Shown here: piece after piece, positions 1 to 9,121 of the stretch | How the letters are laid out: each line of letters starts with the position of its first letter | Position numbering within the stretch: the first letter of the stretch is position 1 | Assembly: GCF_027474525.2 (NCBI RefSeq) | Contig: NZ_CP114882.2 | Coordinates: 3,162,001 to 3,226,000 of the forward strand | Source of the DNA: Flavobacterium lacustre | GTDB lineage: Bacteria; Bacteroidota; Bacteroidia; Flavobacteriales; Flavobacteriaceae | Length of the DNA: 64,000 bases | Direction of reading: 5' to 3' | The notes under the pieces: generated by a model | What the model was told of the DNA's origin: nothing | The model's input: only the letters and a program-made list of their open reading frames with translations | Databases searched by the model: none | Translations under genes and position numbers: made by a program

Positions 1-2384
1 ATGATTCGAATAATGAATCCAATCGTGCTTGGAAACTAGACCCGATTCCGTTTCTAATTCACCAATCGGAATGGGAGACCATTGAAAAAGGACTGAAACA
101 AAGAGCGCATTTGCTGGATTTGATTTTAAAAGACATCTATGGTCCACAATTACTGATTAAAAACGCCATCATTCCTGCCGAATTAATTTTTGATAATTCC
201 GGTTTTCTGTTGCCTTGTTTTGATATTAAACAAAAACATGACAAACAATTACTGACGTATGCCGTGGATTTAGCCCGTGGTCCTGACGGGAAAATGTGGT
301 TGTTAGACAATAGAACCCAATCGCCATCCGGTTCCGGATATGCGTTGGAAAACCGAATCGTAATGAGTAAGGTTTTCCCGGAACTCAATAAAAAAACGTA
401 TAGAAGCAGGCTTTCCCCTTATTTCAGTCAGTTGCAACAAACCGTTGACACGCTGGGAACGAATACGAATGAAAACCCAAATGTAGTCTTCCTGACTCCC
501 GGTCCCGGAAATGAGACTTACTTTGAACACGTTTATCTTTCCTCGTATTTGGGATATACTTTGGTACAAGGAAACGATTTATTAGTCCGAGATGGTTTTG
601 TATGGCTAAAATCAATCGATCAACTCGAACGTGTTGATGTTATTATAAAAAGATTGGATGACGAATGGTGTGATCCACTTGAATTACGAAGAGATTCTTT
701 GCTGGGTATTCCCGGTTTATTGCAAGTGATTCGTCTCGGCAATGTAGCGGTTTTAAATCCTCCCGGAACCAGTGTTTTAGAAAATTACGGACTCATGGCT
801 TTCATGCAAAATGCCTGTAAATTTTTACTCAAAGAACCTTTATTGATGCCTTCTGTTGCTACCTGGTGGTGCGGACAAGCAAAAGAATTGCAATATGTTT
901 TAGAACATTTACCACAATTAATTATAAAAAAAACCAATCGGAAACAAGGTTTCCGATCTATTTATGGGCGGTTGTTGAATAAAGAACAGTTAGAAGATCT
1001 GAAAAAGCTGATTCAAAAAAGCCCCAAAGATTTTGTAGCCCAAGAAGAAGTGAGTTTATCGACCACCCCTTCTTTCATCAACGGAAAAATAGAACCCCGA
1101 TACGCTGCCATGAGAGCGTTTTTAGTCTCAGACGGTGACGAATATAAAGTAATGCAAGGCGGCTTAACGCGAAGTTCTGCCGTAAAAGGGAAGTTTGAAA
1201 TATCCAATCAATTGGGTGGGATTTCAAAAGATACTTGGATTATAACCGATACGCCGACCGAATACCAAGAGAAAACGGTAGAACGTAAAAATGCCATCAA
1301 CCAACTCAACAATTCGTTGACCAGCCGAAATGCTGAAAACCTATTTTGGGTAGGACGCATGTGCGAAAGAACGATGGCACTTCGAAGTTTTCTGAAAATC
1401 ATACTGAACCGACTCAACGAAAACGTAACGACCAAAGGGAATAAACAACCTGATTTTCTGATTGTTTTATTAAAATCGCTTACACATCTCACCCAATCAT
1501 ATCCTGGATTTGTGGGTAAAATAACCAAAGATCAAGAAGAAGTTGATACGGAAGCCGTTTTAGAAAATCCAATTGCGGAATTGCTGCTTTTGATTAACGA
1601 TTCCAGAAAAGCGGGTTCTGTCAGTTACAACGTTCAAGCGTTATTGAACACCATTAATCAGGTGAGCGAAAAATGGAATCATGATACGCGTCGTATTATT
1701 AATTTAGTCGAAGACAGTCTTATTTCCCTTAAAAATACCAATACCAGCAACATCAATCAGGTGAATCATGCTTTAGACAAATTGCATATTCGATTGTTTT
1801 CCTTTTATGGAAATATCTATGAAACGCTTCCTCGTGATAATGGCTTTTACTTGTTAGAAACCGGAAAAAATGTAGAACGAATTCTATCGCTGATTTCGGT
1901 TTTTCGATCTACTTTCAATTTCAAAAAGAATCATGACGAAGAAATTGTTTTGATGGAAGCGATTTTAGAAAACCATCATCTTTTAGCGCAATACCGAAAT
2001 ATTTACAAGTCACATTGGAGTTTAAAAGCGGTTATTAATATGGTATTTTTAGAAAAAAACCTGCCTTATACGTTGTCGTATTTATTGGATACGCTGTCAT
2101 ATTACTTATCGAAATTGCCAAAAACAATGGAGCCGAATCGATTGAGTATTGCTGAAAAATCAGTTTTGGAAGCCAGTACGATAATCAAATTAATCGATGC
2201 CGAACGTTTGATACAAGTACAGGAAGAAACGCAATTTCGTCCTGAATTAGACCAAACGCTTTCACAAGTATTTGAACTCATTTCGAATGTTTCAAATAAC
2301 TTGGCAAGCTTGTATTTTAACCATTCGGTGATGCAACATTCTATTTTAAATACTCTTGAAACTATAGATTCTGATGAAATATAA
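1..2384 (+). CDS. Circularly permuted ATP-grasp / alpha-E (DUF403) fusion protein, 5' partial
   Basis: The reading frame is open from base 3 to the stop at 2384, so the gene begins before the window; an internal ATG at 111 is not a credible start because clear coding sequence precedes it. About 793 residues are visible. The first ~400 look like the type 2 circularly permuted ATP-grasp fold (DUF404/407). From about visible residue 439 the alpha-E domain starts with its typical SRxAExxxWxGR...ER pattern (SRNAENLFWVGR). Such proteins are predicted peptide ligases, usually linked to a transglutaminase-like gene, and that is the arrangement here: the next gene overlaps this stop by 11 bp. The substrate is unknown. 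Confidence 0.88.
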   Translation, partial: DSNNESNRAWKLDPIPFLIHQSEWETIEKGLKQRAHLLDLILKDIYGPQLLIKNAIIPAELIFDNSGFLLPCFDIKQKHDKQLLTYAVDLARGPDGKMWLLDNRTQSPSGSGYALENRIVMSKVFPELNKKTYRSRLSPYFSQLQQTVDTLGTNTNENPNVVFLTPGPGNETYFEHVYLSSYLGYTLVQGNDLLVRDGFVWLKSIDQLERVDVIIKRLDDEWCDPLELRRDSLLGIPGLLQVIRLGNVAVLNPPGTSVLENYGLMAFMQNACKFLLKEPLLMPSVATWWCGQAKELQYVLEHLPQLIIKKTNRKQGFRSIYGRLLNKEQLEDLKKLIQKSPKDFVAQEEVSLSTTPSFINGKIEPRYAAMRAFLVSDGDEYKVMQGGLTRSSAVKGKFEISNQLGGISKDTWIITDTPTEYQEKTVERKNAINQLNNSLTSRNAENLFWVGRMCERTMALRSFLKIILNRLNENVTTKGNKQPDFLIVLLKSLTHLTQSYPGFVGKITKDQEEVDTEAVLENPIAELLLLINDSRKAGSVSYNVQALLNTINQVSEKWNHDTRRIINLVEDSLISLKNTNTSNINQVNHALDKLHIRLFSFYGNIYETLPRDNGFYLLETGKNVERILSLISVFRSTFNFKKNHDEEIVLMEAILENHHLLAQYRNIYKSHWSLKAVINMVFLEKNLPYTLSYLLDTLSYYLSKLPKTMEPNRLSIAEKSVLEASTIIKLIDAERLIQVQEETQFRPELDQTLSQVFELISNVSNNLASLYFNHSVMQHSILNTLETIDSDEI

Positions 2385-3243
2385 ACTCAAACATCAAACG
2401 ATTTACACCTATGTAAATTCGGTACACAATTACCAGAGTATCTTGTGTTTACAGCCCCAGAATTCTGCGAAACAAATTTGTAAAAACTTCAAAATAGACA
2501 TTGAGCCGAAACCTTCTAAAATTTACAGCAGAACGGATTATTTTGGAAACATACAGCACTATTTTTCGCTTCATGAGTCGCACAAATCACTGAAAGTTAC
2601 GGTATCAAGTGAGATTGAAGTTTTGAGCAATGTCGTGCAACCTTTAAACCCAATTAGTTGTGAGGAAGCCCGAATAAAATTCCGTACAAATCATGCGCTC
2701 AAAACAGCAGTTTTGCAGTATCAACTGCCGAGTCAATTCATCAGTTGGGATGAAGAAATTATAGCATTTGCCCAAAGTTGCCTGATCCCGGAGGTTTCAC
2801 TTTTTGAAGCTGTTTTAGATTTAATCAAAAAAATATATACTGAATTCCAATTCAAATCAGGTGCCACCAATGTTAATACGCCTTTAAAAACAGTACTAAA
2901 AGAGCGAAAAGGCGTTTGCCAGGATTTCTCTCATTTGGCCATTGCCTGTTTGCGAAGCGTAGGTATTCCAGCACGATATGTGAGTGGTTATATTGAAACG
3001 CTTCCGCCAAAAGGCAAGCCAAAACTAGAAGGTTCTGATGCCTCACATGCTTGGATATCGGTTTACATTCCGGAAATGGGTTGGTGCGAATTTGACCCGA
3101 CTAACAATATGATTCCGCAACAGCGCCATATTGTAACGGCTTACGGAAGGGATTTTGCCGATGTATCACCTATGAAAGGTATTATTTTCAGTTCTGGAGA
3201 TCATAAGGTAAAAGTGGAAGTTGATGTAATTCCAGTACTTTAA
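2374..3243 (+). CDS. Transglutaminase-like cysteine protease family protein
   Basis: This 289-residue protein has an N-terminal bacterial transglutaminase-associated beta region (about 1-120) and a transglutaminase-like core. The triad is visible: Cys182 in KGVCQDFSH, His225 in DASHAWI and Asp241 in CEFDPTNN. No signal peptide is seen, so it is probably cytoplasmic. The ATG lies inside the 3' end of the ATP-grasp/alpha-E gene, implying translational coupling. Members of this family generally hydrolyse peptide bonds rather than cross-link, and the neighbour suggests processing of a peptide made by the ATP-grasp enzyme. That role is inferred from context. Confidence 0.87.
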   Translation: MKYKLKHQTIYTYVNSVHNYQSILCLQPQNSAKQICKNFKIDIEPKPSKIYSRTDYFGNIQHYFSLHESHKSLKVTVSSEIEVLSNVVQPLNPISCEEARIKFRTNHALKTAVLQYQLPSQFISWDEEIIAFAQSCLIPEVSLFEAVLDLIKKIYTEFQFKSGATNVNTPLKTVLKERKGVCQDFSHLAIACLRSVGIPARYVSGYIETLPPKGKPKLEGSDASHAWISVYIPEMGWCEFDPTNNMIPQQRHIVTAYGRDFADVSPMKGIIFSSGDHKVKVEVDVIPVL

Positions 3244-3315
3244 TTTATGAAAAATAAACCGCAGATTCGCAGATTTAAGTGAACCCTAAAAGAAAAAAAA
3301 GTTATTTTATTCTTG

Positions 3316-3380
3316 AAACCATTAAGAAATTAAGGTTCATTAAGGGTAAAAACTTAATTTTCTTAATTTCTTAATGGTTT
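3316..3380. repeat. Perfect 19-bp inverted repeat
   Basis: Arms at 3316-3334 and 3362-3380 are exact reverse complements (left arm begins AAACCATTAAG), separated by 27 bp. It lies between the transglutaminase gene and the glutaminase-like gene. It has no T-run right after the stem, so a simple terminator is not certain. The preceding stretch (about 3255-3275, CCGCAGATTCGCAGA) resembles intergenic repeats seen in other Flavobacterium genomes. Confidence 0.7.
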
Positions 3381-3434
3381 AAAAAAACAGAATGAAAGTT
3401 TTTTGTCTACTTTGCAGAAAGTCCAGTTAAAATT

Positions 3435-4364
3435 ATTAAATACTATAGTATCAAAAAAAAACACCCCCTTTTAACGCCCAGAAAAGCATCAATAGTAGAT
3501 CTAAATACAGCAAACGCTTTATTTGCAGCAATTTTACAATATGGAATTCCGTTTGGTTATCAACAAGCTAATTGCCATAATATTTCGCATTATATCAGTA
3601 TGCTGTTAGCTTCTAAAGGCTATCTATGCGCCAAAATTTGGGCATTTGCGCCAGTGGTGTATTCTACATCCAGCAGCAAATTAATTTCGTTTGCCGATAA
3701 AAAAAACATATCTCCAAATGGAAAAATAGATTGGGGATATCATGTAGCTCCAGTACTTCAGGTACGAATGGGTACTAAAGTGCGTAAAATGGTTCTTGAT
3801 CCGGGATTATTTCCAAAAGGTCCAGTTCGTTACAGAACTTGGCTGGCCAAACTAAAAACCAGAAAACTGATTTATTTAATTGTGGATTCCGAATGGTATT
3901 TATTCAATTCGTCAGTGATTCCTAATTCGCAATTGCAATCCGATTCGGATGGATTATCTGATTCTAATCAGCCTAACGTAAAACTACCCGATTGGTTTTC
4001 GGACAAACTCATAACTGATTTTTTTAAATACGAAGAAGATTCTTTAGAACAGAATTGGATAGAAAAAGGATTAGCCGTAAACGAGACCGCCATGACTTTC
4101 TATAATGCAGAAATCAAACCCCTACTGCATTCGAAACAAAACCTCCTTTTAGTTACCGATTATAAAATGCTAGTTGGTAATGTCTTTAATTTCGAAACTA
4201 TTTTCAGAGACACGAATTGGAACAACGAAATGAATGATGACTTTCAGTTGAGACACCAAGATATAATTGCCAAATACCGGGAAATCTACCTTTGGAATTT
4301 CAACAAATGGAAAGAATCGCTTGCAGCATTAAATGAAATCATCAGCAAAAACAGCATAGGATAA
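3435..4364 (+). CDS. Protein-glutamine glutaminase-like (deamidase fold) protein, start uncertain
   Basis: The sequence resembles the Chryseobacterium protein-glutaminase domain. All three catalytic positions are present: Cys (codon 3573-3575, in QANCHN), His in WGYHVAP and Asp in VLDPGLF, followed by the family's GPV. The first ATG in frame is at 3600, downstream of the catalytic Cys. The frame is open from 3396 but has no ATG, GTG or TTG; I place the start at an ATT (3435) with low certainty. Alternatives are a frameshift near the A9 run at 3453-3461 or a decayed gene. No signal peptide is visible, unlike secreted glutaminases. After the domain (about nt 3860) the C-terminal half has no recognised motif. 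Confidence 0.65.
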   Translation: MKYYSIKKKHPLLTPRKASIVDLNTANALFAAILQYGIPFGYQQANCHNISHYISMLLASKGYLCAKIWAFAPVVYSTSSSKLISFADKKNISPNGKIDWGYHVAPVLQVRMGTKVRKMVLDPGLFPKGPVRYRTWLAKLKTRKLIYLIVDSEWYLFNSSVIPNSQLQSDSDGLSDSNQPNVKLPDWFSDKLITDFFKYEEDSLEQNWIEKGLAVNETAMTFYNAEIKPLLHSKQNLLLVTDYKMLVGNVFNFETIFRDTNWNNEMNDDFQLRHQDIIAKYREIYLWNFNKWKESLAALNEIISKNSIG

Positions 4365-4374
4365 TTTGGTCGTT

Positions 4375-5226
4375 TTAGCGCTGCGACATCACTATTAATA
4401 CAATCGCAATTAAGGCCAGAAAGAGACCCGTATAATTCATTTTGCTGAGTTTTTCTTTAAAAACAAAAATGCCCGTCAGGCTCCCAATGATAATTACTCC
4501 CATATTCATTCCCGCAAAAACAGTAGAAGGATTTTCGGCAAAAGATTGATGCGCTTTCAAATAGAATAAAATATTTCCGAAGTTAAAAAGCCCTACTAAA
4601 GCTCCAAAAAGAATGCTTTTGTACTTTAATTTTCTTTTTTTATACCATATTTCAATACTTATAACCACCAGCATTATGGCCATTGCTATACCGAAAACAA
4701 CAAACAAAGAGGTGGTATAGGGCAGATTCGTATATAATGCGATTTGCTTGAAAAGAATATCTATCAGTCCAAAACCAACCAAAACAACCGCAGGATAAAC
4801 CCATTTATTTTCCGTATTGTCTGAAGGCTTTGTCAAAATAAGCAGCAATGCCGGAAAAGCAATTAAGAAAGCTGTTATTTTTAGTGTATTAAATTGTTCT
4901 CCAAAAATCAGCCAAGCGGCTAATATAGGAATGAATAATGATAATCGTTGAGCAGCATCGGTTTTTACAATTCCCATGTGTTGTATTGAAGCCGCCAAAA
5001 AAAGAAATATCGACGGTAACAAAATACCAAGCGGAATATAAATTCCCCAAGGAGCTTGAGCAGTAACCGTTGCAAGATCCGGACTGAAAAAAAAGTAACA
5101 AAGAATAAGTGCCAATACGTAATTTGTGGTGACAATTTGTGTAATGCTGATGGTGTATAGGCGGGCAACTTTAAAGAGAACACCTACGGTAACACTGCAT
5201 AGTATACTTAAAATCAGGAATAGCAT
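4375..5226 (-). CDS. EamA/DMT-family membrane transporter
   Basis: The 283-residue protein is almost entirely hydrophobic, with about ten predicted membrane segments arranged as two similar halves, as expected for the drug/metabolite transporter superfamily. The N-terminus MLFLILSILCSV is itself the first membrane helix. Charged loops such as KKRKLKYK separate the halves. The substrate cannot be read from sequence. It converges on the glutaminase-like gene, with 10 bp between the stops. Confidence 0.85.
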   Translation of the reverse strand: MLFLILSILCSVTVGVLFKVARLYTISITQIVTTNYVLALILCYFFFSPDLATVTAQAPWGIYIPLGILLPSIFLFLAASIQHMGIVKTDAAQRLSLFIPILAAWLIFGEQFNTLKITAFLIAFPALLLILTKPSDNTENKWVYPAVVLVGFGLIDILFKQIALYTNLPYTTSLFVVFGIAMAIMLVVISIEIWYKKRKLKYKSILFGALVGLFNFGNILFYLKAHQSFAENPSTVFAGMNMGVIIIGSLTGIFVFKEKLSKMNYTGLFLALIAIVLIVMSQR

Positions 5227-5319
5227 AGCTCAATATTTAATCCGTAAATTTACTATTTATATGTTTATGTTAACCCGTTAAAACCGCTACAGTATTAGAA
5301 AATTACAAGTTCAAAAGCA

Positions 5320-5940
5320 TCAATCGCTCTTTAACCAACCGGTAATACTCATTCGGGTATTTTGGGTTACTAAAACTTCATGTACTAATTCATCACTTTT
5401 AAAGAAAACCGTTTTACCTTGAGTCGGACTGATTTTCTGGTTGTTATCGGCTTGATGAATGAGCAATTCTCCGCCATCACTTTCCTGCCAATTGCTATTT
5501 AAATAACTGATCATAGAGTATTTTCGGCTGGGATTATTCTTGAATTGGTCGAGGTGTTTCAAATAAAAATCACCCGATTCATATAACGAATAATGAAATT
5601 CGTATCCTGTTATTCCCGCATAACAACTTTGGTTCAAATACAGAATAAAGGCTTCGATTTGAACAAAGAATTCATTTTCGAAAGCATTGTTGTGTTTTTT
5701 ATCCAACCAATAAATAGAATCACTTCTAATGGCGCCATCGTAAGAAAGTTTCTCTGAATTGCCGATTCCTGCCGCCATCAACAAACTTTTCTGATTCAGC
5801 GCAATTAGGTTTTGTTTTAAACTATTCGCCAATTTTGTACTCAAAAAATGTTCGGATATCCCTACTTTATTTTCAATAAAAGTAGCAATCAAAGCTTCAA
5901 AGCTGTTTTCCATGTCTGTTTGTATTGACTGGAAATGCAA
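5320..5940 (-). CDS. 2OG-Fe(II) oxygenase, prolyl-4-hydroxylase type
   Basis: The C-terminal half carries the double-stranded beta-helix iron site: His129 and Asp131 (HLD motif), His187 (VHEV) and Arg196 as the likely 2-oxoglutarate anchor. The GGELLIH strand fits the P4H-like Fe2OG family. At 206 residues it is a single-domain enzyme without a signal peptide, so a cytosolic hydroxylase is likely; the substrate is unknown. A second in-frame ATG at 5911-5913 would shorten it by nine residues. Confidence 0.85.
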   Translation of the reverse strand: MHFQSIQTDMENSFEALIATFIENKVGISEHFLSTKLANSLKQNLIALNQKSLLMAAGIGNSEKLSYDGAIRSDSIYWLDKKHNNAFENEFFVQIEAFILYLNQSCYAGITGYEFHYSLYESGDFYLKHLDQFKNNPSRKYSMISYLNSNWQESDGGELLIHQADNNQKISPTQGKTVFFKSDELVHEVLVTQNTRMSITGWLKSD

Positions 5941-6042
5941 TCAACGGGACAAGGTAGACTAATTAAAACTGGTAAGGGACAATCTGCTCTAAATAAAAAA
6001 ATGATTCTTTATTCTTTGAAATAAGAGAACTGTTTTAAACAA

Positions 6043-6075
6043 AAAAAGGGTCTAGAAATTTCCTAAACCCTTTTT
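6043..6075 (-). terminator. Rho-independent terminator-like hairpin
   Basis: Arms AAAAAGGGT and ACCCTTTTT flank a short loop just after the stop of the AAA ATPase gene. Confidence 0.65.
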
Positions 6076-6081
6076 AAAATT

Positions 6082-7539
6082 TTACAATTTACTGATGTAA
6101 CTTCCGTACATATCCTTAAACTGATAGCCTTCGGATAAGCGGTCTTTGCTCAATTTATTATATTCAACCAATCCCCAAAGAATAAATTCTTTCATGAAAT
6201 ACGTATCCTGAATTTCGATTTGCGGTTGGTACTTTTTGATTAAAACTTCCAGCGGCGCGATACTGTCTAAAATACTTTTGTATTCCACATCCGAACAATC
6301 GTCTAATAATTCGAAACCACTTTCGGTAAAAAACCATTCTAGCGTATCAGAATACGGCGTTTTCTCGTCTTGTTTCTCTAATTTTTCAATCTTTGGAAAA
6401 TAAGCCGGGAAGAATGTATGAATCGCATCGCCGATTAAATGTTGCGCTACAACTGCAGCTCCCTCCTGCTCGCCTTCATAAACCAATTCTACTTTTCCTG
6501 TAATTGCCGGAATGATTCCCATAAAATCTGACAATCGCAATGTGGTTTTATCTACGCCGGATTTCAAGGCTCGACGTTCCGCAGTACTCAATAAATTTTC
6601 AAAAGCCGTGATACTCATTCTCGCACTTACTCCGCTTTTATTGTCAATATATTCGCTTTCTCTGGCTTCAAAACTTATTTGTTCCAATAAATCCATCGCT
6701 AAAGATGGTACATATACCAAATCACTTTGTGCGACATCAAGTTTCGCCTCTTGCTCCGTAATCGTTCGGGCGATTTTAATAGTTTCCGGATAATGTGTCA
6801 GGATTTGAGAACCAATCCTATCTTTTAATGGTGTTACAATACTTCCACGATTCGTGTAATCTTCAGGATTTGCAGTGAAAATAAACTGCATGTCCAGCGG
6901 CATTCGCAGCTTGAACCCACGAATCTGAATATCGCCTTCCTGCAAAATATTAAACAAAGCCACTTGAATTCTGGCTTGTAAATCGGGTAGTTCATTAATT
7001 ACAAAAATGCAGCGATTGGCTCTTGGAATCATACCAAAATGAATTACGCGATCATCCGCATACGACAGTTTTAAATTGGCTGCTTTTATTGGATCGACAT
7101 CACCAATTAAATCGGCAACCGTAACATCCGGCGTAGCTAATTTTTCGAAAAAACGCTCGCTTCGGTGCAACCAGGAAATCGGTGTTTCGTCTCCTTTTTC
7201 GGCAATTAAATCTTTGGCGAAACGGGAAATAGGTTGCAACGGATTATCATTGATTTCTGAACCGGATACAAACGGAATGTATTCGTCTAATAATTCAATC
7301 ATTTTTCGGGCTAATCTGGTTTTGGCTTGACCACGAAGTCCCAACAAATTGATGTTATGACGCGATAAAATTGCGCGTTCTAATTCGGGAATAACCGTGT
7401 TTTCAAATCCGTGAACTCCTTCAAAAGTAGGTTTTCCTGATTTAATTTTTTCACGCAGATTGTAACGCAATTCATCCTTGATGCTTTTGCTTTCGTAACC
7501 TGATTTTTTTAATTCTTCGAGTGTTTTTATGTTGTTCAT
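6082..7539 (-). CDS. Magnesium-chelatase-like/MoxR-type AAA+ ATPase
   Basis: This 485-residue AAA+ protein has a ChlI-like core. The Walker A region is GLRGQAKT (67-74), with Ala where the last Gly normally stands. Walker B is IFVINEL (178-184), with Asn for Asp but the catalytic Glu183 kept. Sensor 1 Asn224 lies in FTANPEDY. A helical C-terminal part (about 290-485) follows. A VWA-domain gene lies upstream on the same strand, the usual MoxR-VWA pairing in which the ATPase remodels or inserts metal into a target protein. The target is not evident. The start MNNIKTLEELKKSG is well placed. Confidence 0.85.
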   Translation of the reverse strand: MNNIKTLEELKKSGYESKSIKDELRYNLREKIKSGKPTFEGVHGFENTVIPELERAILSRHNINLLGLRGQAKTRLARKMIELLDEYIPFVSGSEINDNPLQPISRFAKDLIAEKGDETPISWLHRSERFFEKLATPDVTVADLIGDVDPIKAANLKLSYADDRVIHFGMIPRANRCIFVINELPDLQARIQVALFNILQEGDIQIRGFKLRMPLDMQFIFTANPEDYTNRGSIVTPLKDRIGSQILTHYPETIKIARTITEQEAKLDVAQSDLVYVPSLAMDLLEQISFEARESEYIDNKSGVSARMSITAFENLLSTAERRALKSGVDKTTLRLSDFMGIIPAITGKVELVYEGEQEGAAVVAQHLIGDAIHTFFPAYFPKIEKLEKQDEKTPYSDTLEWFFTESGFELLDDCSDVEYKSILDSIAPLEVLIKKYQPQIEIQDTYFMKEFILWGLVEYNKLSKDRLSEGYQFKDMYGSYISKL

Positions 7540-7752
7540 TGGTTGCTGTATTGTTATTTAATAACTGTGTTTAGTATTGGATAATTATATTTATTTTTAA
7601 ACACATAGAAACATAGATTTTTTACTTCCGATTAGGCGTTTCACTTTATTGTAGTAATTCATAACTAAGTGAAACCAAAAAATTGGGCTATCTAACTCTT
7701 TTTTCTATGATTTTATGTTTTTCCATTTTTTATTTCTGTGAATTCCAACTTT

Positions 7753-8871
7753 TTACTTTATCCTTTTTTTACGATTGGTTTCATAATCTTCAAAAATCAT
7801 TTCGCCCAACCCTTTTAAACCGGTATAGAAAGCTTTTCCCTGATTGGCTTCGGTAAATCGATTGACAAATTGCTGTAAATACGGGTCATTGGCAATCATA
7901 AACGTCGTGATTGGAATGTGTAATTTACGAGCTTGTTGTGCCTGATTGTAGCATTTGTCAACAATATATTCGTCAAGTCCGTTGCTGTTCATATAATAGG
8001 AACCGTCTTTTTCGCGAACGCAACTTGGTTTTCCGTCGGTAATCATGAAAATTTGTTTGTTGGTATTTCGTTTTCGTCGGAGCAAATCCATCGCCAATTG
8101 TAATCCGGCAACGGTGTTTGTATGATACGGACCCACTTTTAAATACGGTAAATCCCGAATGGCAATCGTCCAGGCATCATTACCAAAAACCAGAATATCT
8201 AAGGTGTCTTTTGGGTAACGAGTCGTAATTAATTCGGCCAAAGCCATCGCTACTTTTTTGGCAGGCGTGATTCGGTCTTCGCCGTACAAAATCATACTGT
8301 GGCTGATATCAATCATCAAAACCGTACTCATCTGTGATTTATACTGTGTTTCTTCTACAACCAAATCATTTTCGGTCAACATAAAATCGGCAACGCCATT
8401 ATTGATTTGGGCATTGCGTAGGCTTTCTGTCAAAGAAATCCGTTCTAAGCCGTCTCCAAAATGAAACTCCCGAAACTCACCGGTATGTTCGTCCCCGTTT
8501 CCAGCGTGTTTGGTTTTGTGATTCCCGTTTCCGGAACGTTTTAAATTCCCAAAAATGTTGTCTAATGCTTGTTGGCGTATCGCGCGTTCCGTTTTGGCAG
8601 TAATTCCAATTCCTGAAGTTCCATCGTCTTTGAGTTCTTCTCGGATGTAGCCTTTTTTCTTTAAATCTTCAACAAAATCATCGATGGTATAAGCGGAATC
8701 CGTTAGTTTATATTCCTTATCTAATTCCCGCAACCAGTCGATAGCTTCGTCAAAATCTCCCGAAGTATGCGTTATCAGCTCTTTGAAAATAACAAAGAGT
8801 TTATCAAACGGAGATTGAAACGGTGCTTCGTATTGCTTGAAATAAAATCCTTTTTTGATGGTATTTTTCAT
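7753..8871 (-). CDS. VWA-domain protein, partner of the AAA+ ATPase
   Basis: The 372-residue protein has an N-terminal helical region (1-170), including a Gly/His/Asn-rich linker near 113-130, then a von Willebrand A domain. The metal-ion-dependent adhesion site is intact: DISHS at 188-192, with a TDGKP strand later in the domain. No signal peptide or membrane anchor is seen, so it is cytoplasmic. It lies 213 bp upstream of the AAA+ gene on the same strand. The gap shows no other gene, only AT-rich DNA. VWA proteins of this type act as adaptors for MoxR/chelatase-like ATPases. Confidence 0.85.
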   Translation of the reverse strand: MKNTIKKGFYFKQYEAPFQSPFDKLFVIFKELITHTSGDFDEAIDWLRELDKEYKLTDSAYTIDDFVEDLKKKGYIREELKDDGTSGIGITAKTERAIRQQALDNIFGNLKRSGNGNHKTKHAGNGDEHTGEFREFHFGDGLERISLTESLRNAQINNGVADFMLTENDLVVEETQYKSQMSTVLMIDISHSMILYGEDRITPAKKVAMALAELITTRYPKDTLDILVFGNDAWTIAIRDLPYLKVGPYHTNTVAGLQLAMDLLRRKRNTNKQIFMITDGKPSCVREKDGSYYMNSNGLDEYIVDKCYNQAQQARKLHIPITTFMIANDPYLQQFVNRFTEANQGKAFYTGLKGLGEMIFEDYETNRKKRIK

Positions 8872-9044
8872 AATCTTTAAAATTACATCATTTTAAAATG
8901 TACAGAACTCAAACGATTATTAATTTTTAGTTAAAAGCATTTAACCGCACTTTTATCTTTTTAGTTTATTAAGATTATTTGTACCTGAATTTTTTATTTA
9001 TTAAATTTATCGTAATCAATTTTTAATTTTAATTCTGTTGCTAC

Positions 9045-9072
9045 AAAAAGTCCAATTATAGCAGGACTTTTT
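9045..9072. promoter_or_regulatory. Hairpin in the glgA-like gene leader
   Basis: Arms AAAAAGTCC (9045-9053) and GGACTTTTT (9064-9072) form a terminator-like stem-loop 50-77 bp before the glycosyltransferase start. The neighbour upstream is divergent, so the hairpin does not end another gene. It may be a leader or attenuator element. The rest of the 250-bp gap shows nothing else I can name. Confidence 0.4.
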
Positions 9073-9121
9073 CAACCAAAATCGATACAAAATAACCCGT
9101 TACTAAAAACACATTCCTAAG

